Source: Colimorpha sp045222295 (GTDB taxonomy: Bacteria; Bacteroidota; Bacteroidia; Bacteroidales; P3). From it: a stretch of 64,000 bases of DNA. Positions 23,599-30,631 of this stretch are shown here, piece by piece (the stretch's first letter is position 1; each line of letters starts with the position of its first letter). The position numbers were made by a program, and so were the translations under genes. The notes under the pieces are model-generated. The model was not told where the DNA came from. It saw only the letters and a program-made list of their open reading frames with translations, and made no database searches. The stretch is taken from the NCBI GenBank assembly GCA_045222295.1, contig JBGUXP010000004.1, forward strand, positions 1-64,000, in the 5' to 3' direction.

Positions 23599-24435
23599 TC
23601 AATATTTGTAGAAGCCTTCGCCAGTCTTGCGGCCAAGGAGGCCGGCGCGGACCATCTTGCGGAGCAGGGGGTGGGGACGATACTTGGGATCGCCAAACTC
23701 TTTGTAGAGCACCTCCATGATGGCCAGATTAACATCGTTGCCAATGAGGTCGGCCAGGGCCAGGGGACCCATGGGGTGGTTGGCACCGAGCATCATGCAT
23801 TTGTCGATGTCCTCGGCAGAGGCAATACCGTCGGCGAGGATGCCGACAGCCTCGTTAATCATGGGGATAAGGATGCGGTTGACCACGAAGCCGGGGGCTT
23901 CCTTCACCTCGACAGGCTGTTTGCCGATGGAGGTGGCAAGGTCGACGACGCATTTGGTTACCTCGTCGCTAGTGAGCTGGCCGCGGATGACCTCGACGAG
24001 GGCCATGCGGTCGGCGGGGTTGAAGAAGTGCATGCCGATGAACTGGGCGGGGCGCTTGGTGCAGGCGGCAATCTCGGTGATGGAGAGCGAACTGCTGTTG
24101 GTGGCGAAGATGGTCTCGGGCTTGCAGATGCCGTCGAGCTCAGTGAAGACATCCTTCTTGAGCTGCATCTCCTCGACGGCGGCCTCGATGACGAGGTCGG
24201 CATCGGCGAAGGTGGCGTAGTCGGTGGTGGTGACGATGTTCTTGAGGAGGGTGTCGACCTGTTCCTGGGTCATTTTGCCTTTCTCGACGAGTTTGCCGTA
24301 ACCTTTGGCGATGGAGGCCATGGCTTTGTCGAGGCTGGCCTGGGTGCGGCTCTTCATGACGACAGGCATCTGGGCGGCGAAGGCTTTCACAATGCCTTTA
24401 GCCATGGTGCCGGTTCCGATAACACAAATTTTCAT
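23599..24435 (-). CDS. hbd: 3-hydroxybutyryl-CoA dehydrogenase
   Basis: NAD(P)-dependent oxidation of 3-hydroxyacyl-CoA, or in fermentation the reduction of acetoacetyl-CoA. The Rossmann glycine motif GTGTMAKGIVKAFA is at the N-terminus; SSSLSITEIAACTKRP and GMHFFNPADRMALVEVI carry the catalytic Ser/His region; VEVKEAPGFVVNRILIPMINEA and the short C-terminal LGRKTGEGFYKY are typical of single-domain clostridial-type Hbd. 278 residues, normal. It is 27 bases downstream of crt, in one operon. Confidence 0.95.
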   Translation of the reverse strand: MKICVIGTGTMAKGIVKAFAAQMPVVMKSRTQASLDKAMASIAKGYGKLVEKGKMTQEQVDTLLKNIVTTTDYATFADADLVIEAAVEEMQLKKDVFTELDGICKPETIFATNSSSLSITEIAACTKRPAQFIGMHFFNPADRMALVEVIRGQLTSDEVTKCVVDLATSIGKQPVEVKEAPGFVVNRILIPMINEAVGILADGIASAEDIDKCMMLGANHPMGPLALADLIGNDVNLAIMEVLYKEFGDPKYRPHPLLRKMVRAGLLGRKTGEGFYKY

Positions 24436-24462
24436 GTTGTTAATTATTTAAATGTTAAACGA

Positions 24463-25239
24463 TTATTTCCCTTGGAATTCGCATTTGCCTTTCTCTAGGA
24501 AGGCTTTCATGCCGTTCTTCTGGTCCTCGGTGGCGAAACACTGGCCGAAGGCGCGGCTCTCAAAGGCGATGGCGTTCTCGACGGGCATGTCGTATTCAGC
24601 ATCGATACAGAGTTTGGCGGCGCTGACGGCAAGGGGGGCGTTGGCGGCAATCTGACTGGCAATTTCCATTGCGCGGTTCATCAATTCTGCCTGGGGTACC
24701 ACCTCATTGACCAAGCCGATGCGGAAGGCATCGTCGGCTTTGATGTTCTTGCCAGTGTAAATGAGCTGTTTGGCCATGCCCTGACCCACGAGGCGAGCGA
24801 GGCGCACGGTGCCGCTAAAGCCAGGAATGATTCCCAGACCCACTTCTGGCTGGCCAAAGCGGGCGTTGTCACTGCAGATGCGTATGTCGCAGGCCATGGC
24901 GAGTTCGCAGCCGCCACCAAGGGCGAAGCCGTTGACGGCTGCGATGACAGGGCAGGCGAGGGTCTCGAGGCGGCGGAACACCTGGGCGCCACGCTGACCG
25001 AAAGCCTCGCCTTGCTGGGCGTTGAGGGTGGCCATCTCGCTGATGTCGGCTCCTGCTACAAAGCTTTTCTCGCCGTCGCCGGTAATGATGAGGCAGCGGT
25101 AATTGCCATCTTCGAACTCGTCGAGGTATTCGTCAATCTCACCCAGAATGGTGCTGTTGAGGGCGTTGAGGCTCTTAGGCGCGGAGATGGTCATGATGGC
25201 AATGTAGCCACGTTCTTCTATTTTAAGGTGTTCGTACAT
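24463..25239 (-). CDS. crt: enoyl-CoA hydratase / crotonase
   Basis: Hydrates crotonyl-CoA to 3-hydroxybutyryl-CoA, reversibly. The crotonase fold signatures are present: AGADISEM for the oxyanion hole, AAVNGFALGGGCELAMACDIRI, FGQPEVGLGIIPGFSGT with the catalytic Glu pair region, and a C-terminal FLEKGKCEFQGK tail. 258 residues. It has its own promoter (25265-25272) and precedes hbd. Thiolase and CoA-transferase genes are not nearby. Confidence 0.93.
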   Translation of the reverse strand: MYEHLKIEERGYIAIMTISAPKSLNALNSTILGEIDEYLDEFEDGNYRCLIITGDGEKSFVAGADISEMATLNAQQGEAFGQRGAQVFRRLETLACPVIAAVNGFALGGGCELAMACDIRICSDNARFGQPEVGLGIIPGFSGTVRLARLVGQGMAKQLIYTGKNIKADDAFRIGLVNEVVPQAELMNRAMEIASQIAANAPLAVSAAKLCIDAEYDMPVENAIAFESRAFGQCFATEDQKNGMKAFLEKGKCEFQGK

Positions 25240-25264
25240 AATCTGTATTGTTTTTTTGAGACTG

Positions 25265-25272
25265 CAAAGGTA
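25265..25272 (-). promoter_or_regulatory. -7 element for crt-hbd
   Basis: The minus strand reads TACCTTTG followed by CA, 26 bases before the crt ATG. No clear -33 box. Confidence 0.65.
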
Positions 25273-25302
25273 CGAAAAAATACCGATGTGGGAAAATATT
25301 TT

Positions 25303-26730
25303 TTATTCTTTAGGTTTAAGACCAAGAGTGGCGGCGATGTCAATCATCATCTGCCAGGCGGCGGCGCGGTCGTTGGGAATCTGGCCGTCGAGGATAGCAT
25401 CCTTGATGGCATCCTTAATGGTGCCTATCTCGCGGCAGGGGCCGATTCCGAAGGTGGTCATGATGTCCTCGCCACTGACGGGGGGCTGGAAGTTGCGGAT
25501 GCGATCGCGCTCCTCTAGTTCGACGAGTTTCCGTTTTACCAATTCGAAGTTGGCGCGGTGGCGACGTTGCTTCTCCTCGTTGCGGGTGGTGATGTCGGCA
25601 TTGCAGAGCAGCATCAGGTCGTCGATGTCGTCGCCAGCCTCGAAGAGCAGGCGGCGCACGGCGCTGTCGGTGACGACATCTTCAGCGAGGATGATGGGAC
25701 GCATGTGGAGCATGACAAGTTTCTCCACGTAGCGCATCTCCTCTCCCAAGGGTAGGCGCAGGCGCTTGAAGATGCGCTTCACCATGTGGGCGCCGCGGGC
25801 CTCGTGGCCGTGAAAGGTCCACCCCTGCTTGGTGTCGTAGTGCTTCACGCCAGGCTTGCCAACGTCGTGCAGCAATGCACTCCATCTCAGCCACAGGTTG
25901 TCGCTGCCGGCAGAGACATTGTCCAGCACCTGCATGGTGTGGAAGAAGATGTCTTTGTGTCCACGACCATCAACTGTTTCTACTCCAGCGAGGGCGCTGA
26001 TTTCGGGGAGGATGAGTTGCATGAGGCCACATTTCTGCATGAGCTTGAGACCGAGGGAGGGGGTAGGAGAGAGCATGATTTTGTTGAGCTCTGTAGTGAT
26101 GCGTTCGGCGGAGACAATCTCAATACGTTTGGCATTACGGGAGATGGCCTCGAAGGTGTCGTCAGCGATGCGGAAGCCGAGCTGCGAAGCAAAACGCACG
26201 GCACGCATCATGCGCAAGGGGTCGTCGCTGAAAGTAATGTCAGGGTCTAGAGGTGTTCGTAGGATACCCTCGTTGAGGTCGTGGATGCCGCCGAAGGGGT
26301 CCATAAGTTCGCCGTAGCGGTCGGCATTGAGACAGACGGCGAGGGCGTTGACGGTGAAGTCGCGGCGGTTCTGGTCGTCCTTGAGGGTGCCGTTCTCGAC
26401 GATGGGCTTGCGGCTGTCGTGGGAATAGCTCTCACGGCGGGCACCGACGAATTCTATCTCGAGGTTGTGGTAGCGGAAAGAGGCTGTCCCGAAGTTCTTG
26501 AAGACCGAGACCTTGCTGCCACCGACAGTTTCCGAAACAACCTTTGCTAGTTCTATGCCGATATGAACCTCGCCACCTTCGTCATTGCCGATGCATACTA
26601 CGTCGATGTCGGTGCAGGGGCGTTGCAGGAAATAGTCGCGCACCACGCCGCCGACGGCATAGGCATCGATACCCAGACGGTCGGCGCATTGGCCGATTGT
26701 GTGGTAGAGGTCAAGTCCGAGGTCGATCAT
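25303..26730 (-). CDS. cca: CCA tRNA nucleotidyltransferase with HD domain
   Basis: A class II nucleotidyltransferase of 475 residues. The N-terminal YAVGGVVRDYFLQRPCTDIDVV has the GG phosphate motif and DxD metal residues; RRDFTVNALAVCL and DPLRMMRAVRFASQLGFRI are the family signatures; a C-terminal HD domain shows LRWSALLHDVGKP and later HGHEARGA. CCA addition is likely because the tRNA in this window lacks an encoded CCA; poly(A) polymerase activity is the alternative. 9 bases downstream of the MORN-type lipoprotein gene. Confidence 0.92.
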   Translation of the reverse strand: MIDLGLDLYHTIGQCADRLGIDAYAVGGVVRDYFLQRPCTDIDVVCIGNDEGGEVHIGIELAKVVSETVGGSKVSVFKNFGTASFRYHNLEIEFVGARRESYSHDSRKPIVENGTLKDDQNRRDFTVNALAVCLNADRYGELMDPFGGIHDLNEGILRTPLDPDITFSDDPLRMMRAVRFASQLGFRIADDTFEAISRNAKRIEIVSAERITTELNKIMLSPTPSLGLKLMQKCGLMQLILPEISALAGVETVDGRGHKDIFFHTMQVLDNVSAGSDNLWLRWSALLHDVGKPGVKHYDTKQGWTFHGHEARGAHMVKRIFKRLRLPLGEEMRYVEKLVMLHMRPIILAEDVVTDSAVRRLLFEAGDDIDDLMLLCNADITTRNEEKQRRHRANFELVKRKLVELEERDRIRNFQPPVSGEDIMTTFGIGPCREIGTIKDAIKDAILDGQIPNDRAAAWQMMIDIAATLGLKPKE

Positions 26731-26739
26731 GGTTGGCTG

Positions 26740-27270
26740 TTAGTAAATCTGTGTGGTGGCGAGGGTGCCGTCGGGGTTGTAGATTTCCCATGTACCGGTG
26801 CGGACACCTTCGTGGTACTGGCCAATATAGTAAGGGATACCGTTCTCGCGGAAGACCTTGTAGGGACCTTCCTCTTTGCCGCCGACAAATGAGCTCTCTG
26901 CCTGGGGGCTGCCGTTGGGGAAATAGAAAATCCACCGTCCCTCGCGGAGGCCGTTTACGGTGGTTCCTTGGCTGCGCAGCTGCATGGTGGAGTAGAACTG
27001 GTACCAGAGTTGCTGCTGGCCGACAATGAAACAGACGGTCATGGGGTGCCCCTCGGGGCCACGCTCGACGACGCGCAGCGAGTCACAGTTCTTGATATAG
27101 GGGGCTCCGTCGGGACCTAGGAACTGCCATGTGGCGTTGAGACTGTCGGTGCCTTCGAACTGGCAGATGGCCACCACCGAGTTGTCGGCGGCACGGTATT
27201 CGTGGGTTGTGGTGTGGCTACAGGCGGCGAGAGTAAATGCCGCAAGCGTGATTATCAGCAGTTTTTTCAT
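26740..27270 (-). CDS. lipoprotein with MORN-type (YwqK-like) repeats
   Basis: 176 residues. The signal peptide ends LAAC (lipobox, Cys17), so it is probably lipid-anchored in the envelope. The C-terminal half carries three copies of the G-x-W-x-Y/F-x-NG pattern (GLREGRWIFYFPNGSPQAES, KEEGPYKVFRENGIPYYI, GVRTGTWEIYNPDGT), as in MORN-variant proteins often labelled YwqK antitoxin; that label has no functional support here. It has its own promoter and is followed directly by cca. Confidence 0.75.
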   Translation of the reverse strand: MKKLLIITLAAFTLAACSHTTTHEYRAADNSVVAICQFEGTDSLNATWQFLGPDGAPYIKNCDSLRVVERGPEGHPMTVCFIVGQQQLWYQFYSTMQLRSQGTTVNGLREGRWIFYFPNGSPQAESSFVGGKEEGPYKVFRENGIPYYIGQYHEGVRTGTWEIYNPDGTLATTQIY

Positions 27271-27293
27271 TTTCTTTGAGCTTTATTTGGCTG

Positions 27294-27301
27294 CAAAGAT
27301 A
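27294..27301 (-). promoter_or_regulatory. -7 element for the MORN lipoprotein-cca unit
   Basis: The minus strand reads TATCTTTG followed by CA, 24 bases before the ATG. Confidence 0.7.
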
Positions 27302-27316
27302 CGAAAAAAAATAGAA

Positions 27317-29131
27317 TTAGGGGTGGAGATGGTTGTAAAGGAGGGCTCCTTTGGCGGGACCGATGGCCTCGGAGAGGTCGGCCAGGGTCTGGATTTGAAT
27401 CTGTTTTACCGAGCCGAAACGTAGGAGTAGTTCGTGGGCTGTCTTGGGGCCGATGCCGGGGATGTCGGTGAGCGAGGTTCGGAAGGTGCCTTTGGAACGC
27501 TTGTCTTTGTGGAATGTGATGGCGAAGCGGTGCACCTCGTTCTGTATCTGTTCCAGCAGGTGGAACAGCGGGTCGGTGGGTTTGAGCTGTACCACTGCCA
27601 CCTCGCCTTTCTCGTTGAAGCGGAGCAGCTCGTTGGTGCGGTGACGGTCGTCTTTGGAAAGTCCTGCAATGGGAATGTCCAGCTGCAGTTTGTCGCGCAG
27701 CACGCGGCGAGCTATCTCCATCTGTCCTTCGCCGCCGTCGACAATCAGTAGGTCGGGCAGAGGCTTCTCTTCATTGCGGAGGCGGCTGTAGCGTCGTTCG
27801 ATGACCTCTGCCATCGAGGCGTAGTCGTCGGGACCTTCAACAGTCTTGATATTGAATTTTCGGTATTCCTTACGGTTGGGTTTACCCTTGGTGAAACGCA
27901 CCATGCCGGCCACGGGATAGGCCCCTTGGATATTGGAGTTGTCGAAGCACTCAATCTCCATTGGCAGTGTGGGGAGCTGTAAGGCTTTCTGTATGCGTTC
28001 CAGCAGTTTCACCGCCTGTGGGGCGGCCTCGCCGTCGGTGAGGGCCCGTTGGTGGCGGCATTGTTTCATGTAGCTCTCCACATTGCGTAGAGAAAGTTCC
28101 AGAAGTTTCTTCCGGTCGCCGCGGGGGTCGGCGTTTTGCTGCAGGTAGTCCCCGGGGATGTCGGCCACGCGGAAAGGCAATATGATTTCGTGGGCCGTAC
28201 TCCCCGTCTGTTCATGCAAGGCAGGGACGACGGTGCCCAGAATCTCCTCGTTACTCTCGTCCAACTGTTTCTTTATCTCGTTGCTGAAACTGTAGATGAT
28301 GCTACCGTTCTTGATGCGCATCATGTTGACGTAGGCGTACTTCTCGTCACTAAGGATAGAGACCACGTCGACATCCTTTACATTGGTGTCCACCACTGTC
28401 GAGCGGCTCTGGTATTCCTCCAGCAGGTGAATCTTCTTCTTGAGGGCCTCGGCCTCTTCGAAGCGTAGCTCCGCGGCCAGGGAGAACATTTTTTCTTTCA
28501 TTGCCTCTATAATCTCTCCGAAGTCGCCTTTCAGTATGCGGCGGATGTTCTCTATAGTCGCATGGTATTCTTCCTTCGACTGCAATCCTGCGCAGGGAGC
28601 ACCACAGAGGCCTATCTGATGCTTCATGCAGGGCCGTTTTCCCATGGTGTCACAAGTGCGGTATTGGAACAGCTGTCGGATGATGTCCTGCAGCTCGCGC
28701 AGGATGCGTCCGTTGGGGTATGGACCGAAATATTGCCCCTTCAGATTCCTCCTTCGCGTGTACAGCAGTCGCGGGTATTCCTCATCGGTGATGCACAGGT
28801 AGGGATAGCTCTTGTCGTCTTTAAGCATCGAGTTATAGCGTGGCTGGTAGCGCTTGATGAGGCTATTTTCCAACAGCAGGGCATCAACCTCGGTGGCGAC
28901 GACAGTGACGCGGATGTCATAGATGTTACGGACTAGCATCTTGATTTTGGCACTCTTATCATCGTAGTGGGAAAAATAGCTACTGACGCGGCGCTGGAGG
29001 TTTCGGGCCTTTCCCACATAGATGACAGTTCCCGAGGCATCCAGATGCTGATACACGCCGGGGTTCTCGGGAATTGTCTTCAACCGCATGGCGATGCGGT
29101 CGATATTCTTATTGATACTGCTGTCTATCAA
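27317..29131 (-). CDS. uvrC: excinuclease ABC subunit C
   Basis: The dual-incision nuclease of nucleotide excision repair. It has the N-terminal GIY-YIG domain (PGVYQHLDASGTVIYVGKA, then RRVSSYFSHYDDKSAK), a UVR motif (LRFEEAEALKKKIHLLEEY, about 216-234), the RNase H-like endonuclease part (ECFDNSNIQGAYPVAGMVRF and DLLIVDGGEGQM) and C-terminal helix-hairpin-helix segments (TDIPGIGPKTAHELLLRFG). The reading begins at a TTG overlapping the upstream stop (TTGA); the next ATG at 29089 would shorten it by 14 residues. 604 residues. Confidence 0.94.
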   Translation of the reverse strand: MIDSSINKNIDRIAMRLKTIPENPGVYQHLDASGTVIYVGKARNLQRRVSSYFSHYDDKSAKIKMLVRNIYDIRVTVVATEVDALLLENSLIKRYQPRYNSMLKDDKSYPYLCITDEEYPRLLYTRRRNLKGQYFGPYPNGRILRELQDIIRQLFQYRTCDTMGKRPCMKHQIGLCGAPCAGLQSKEEYHATIENIRRILKGDFGEIIEAMKEKMFSLAAELRFEEAEALKKKIHLLEEYQSRSTVVDTNVKDVDVVSILSDEKYAYVNMMRIKNGSIIYSFSNEIKKQLDESNEEILGTVVPALHEQTGSTAHEIILPFRVADIPGDYLQQNADPRGDRKKLLELSLRNVESYMKQCRHQRALTDGEAAPQAVKLLERIQKALQLPTLPMEIECFDNSNIQGAYPVAGMVRFTKGKPNRKEYRKFNIKTVEGPDDYASMAEVIERRYSRLRNEEKPLPDLLIVDGGEGQMEIARRVLRDKLQLDIPIAGLSKDDRHRTNELLRFNEKGEVAVVQLKPTDPLFHLLEQIQNEVHRFAITFHKDKRSKGTFRTSLTDIPGIGPKTAHELLLRFGSVKQIQIQTLADLSEAIGPAKGALLYNHLHP

Positions 29132-29631
29132 TCGTCGAGGGCTTTGTAGTCAATCTCTGTGCGCTCGATGTCCAGTGTCAGGCTGTAGAAGCCTTCTAGC
29201 TCATACTGGCTAGTGGCCTGACCAATTTCCATGCGGTAGGTGCCTTTGCTGTTGAAGGAGAAGAATGGGCGTATGTTCTGTCTAACTACTCTCAGGCCGT
29301 CGCGGCTGCGCCCTTTTTGCGGCTCACCCTTCCAGCGGCCGTTCTCCATCAAGTTGATATAGGCGTAGAACATGCGGCGTTCTCCATCGGGGCTGTAGAG
29401 GTTCACCGTCAGTGGCAGTTGCGGGTTGCGCATCATGGCACTATCTACTACCACCTCGAAGTCGATGCGGTAGTAGTCGTCGGGATTGTTTACATTAATC
29501 TCGAAACTCTCCGGCGAAAAGCGCTGCCATACGGCACGGTCGAACTTACGGGTTTCATTCACCAACTCACCTTTTCCGTCACAGGCGGTCAAGAAAAAAA
29601 CACCTAATAATACTGCAAATAAGTTTCTCAT
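29128..29631 (-). CDS. lipoprotein, GldH-like
   Basis: 167 residues with a signal peptide ending FLTAC (lipobox). The mature part has an N-terminal W near RAVWQRFSPESFEINV, a PLTVNLYSPDGERRMFY strand, ENGRWKGEPQ and a closing NSKGTYRMEIGQATSQYELEGFYSLTLDIER. That order resembles the GldH lipoproteins of Bacteroidetes gliding/T9SS machinery, and a T9SS cargo gene lies in the same operon. The match is by pattern only, so another envelope lipoprotein family is possible. Confidence 0.55.
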   Translation of the reverse strand: MRNLFAVLLGVFFLTACDGKGELVNETRKFDRAVWQRFSPESFEINVNNPDDYYRIDFEVVVDSAMMRNPQLPLTVNLYSPDGERRMFYAYINLMENGRWKGEPQKGRSRDGLRVVRQNIRPFFSFNSKGTYRMEIGQATSQYELEGFYSLTLDIERTEIDYKALDD

Positions 29632-29636
29632 TTGTC

Positions 29637-30623
29637 TTATCTCCTCTTAATCAAAGCTTCCATAATCTGTACCGCGTTGGTTGCAGCACCTTTGCGGATA
29701 TTGTCGGCCACCACCCATAGGTTCAACGTTTGCGGTTGCGACGGGTCTCTGCGCAGACGTCCCACGAATACCTCGTCCTTATGGTGTGCCGTAATAGGCA
29801 TCGGGTAGATGTTATGTTCAGGGTCGTCTTGCAGCACTACGCCGGAGGTGGCTGCAATTTGGCGCCGAACTTCCGCAAGGTCGTACTCTCTCTTCAGCTC
29901 CACATTGACCGACTCGCTGTGTCCTCCCACTACCGGTACACGCACCACCGTGGCGGAAATCATGATGTCGGGGTCGGCGAAGATTTTCCGTGTCTCGTCC
30001 ACCAGTTTTTGCTCTTCGGTCGTGTAGCCGCTCTCCAGCCAGTCGCCGCCGTGGGGGAAGAGGTTCCTGTGGATGGGGTAGGGGTAGGCCATCTCCGAGG
30101 GTTTTTCTCCGTTCTCCTCGGACTCTAGTTGTCTCACCGCCTTGATGCCCGTGCCAGTAATGCTCTGGTAGGTGGAGACTACAATGCGTCGTATGCCATA
30201 TTCGCGCTCCAGGGCCGAAATGGCCAGCACCATCTGTATTGTTGAGCAATTGGGATTAGCAATGATGCGGTCGGTGGGTTTCACGGCGTTGATATTGATT
30301 TCGGGTACCACCAGCGGCTTGTCGGCATCTTTGCGCCATGCCGACGAGTTATCGATAACTGTCGTGCCCTTCTCTGCAAACAGTGGCGCATACTGCCGCG
30401 AGGCGCTGGCTCCCGCCGAGAAGATGGCATAGTCAGGTTTCGCAGCAATGGCTTCTTCTACCGATACAACCGTCAGCTGTCGCCCCGCAAAGTCTATCGT
30501 TTTGCCGATGGATTTCGGCGATGCCGCTGCGATGATTTCTTCCTTTCCGAAACCGCGCTCTTCCAGCACCGTCAGCATTTCTCGTCCTACGAGCCCTGTC
30601 GCTCCTACTACTGCAATCTTCAT
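29637..30623 (-). CDS. asd: aspartate-semialdehyde dehydrogenase
   Basis: Converts aspartyl phosphate to the semialdehyde for lysine/diaminopimelate, threonine and methionine synthesis. The N-terminus MKIAVVGATGLVGREML has the NADP loop, the catalytic Cys sits in IANPNCSTIQMVLA and the catalytic His in VVGGHSESVNVEL. I use the ATG at 30623 (329 residues), not the TTG at 30635, which overlaps the upstream gene. Followed 5 bases later by the GldH-like gene. Confidence 0.95.
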   Translation of the reverse strand: MKIAVVGATGLVGREMLTVLEERGFGKEEIIAAASPKSIGKTIDFAGRQLTVVSVEEAIAAKPDYAIFSAGASASRQYAPLFAEKGTTVIDNSSAWRKDADKPLVVPEININAVKPTDRIIANPNCSTIQMVLAISALEREYGIRRIVVSTYQSITGTGIKAVRQLESEENGEKPSEMAYPYPIHRNLFPHGGDWLESGYTTEEQKLVDETRKIFADPDIMISATVVRVPVVGGHSESVNVELKREYDLAEVRRQIAATSGVVLQDDPEHNIYPMPITAHHKDEVFVGRLRRDPSQPQTLNLWVVADNIRKGAATNAVQIMEALIKRR

Positions 30624-30631
30624 ATGACTTA

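Noticed and set aside
26740..27270. Toxin-antitoxin module based on the YwqK-like repeats
   Set aside because: No toxin gene adjoins it, and the lipobox and MORN pattern point to an envelope lipoprotein.
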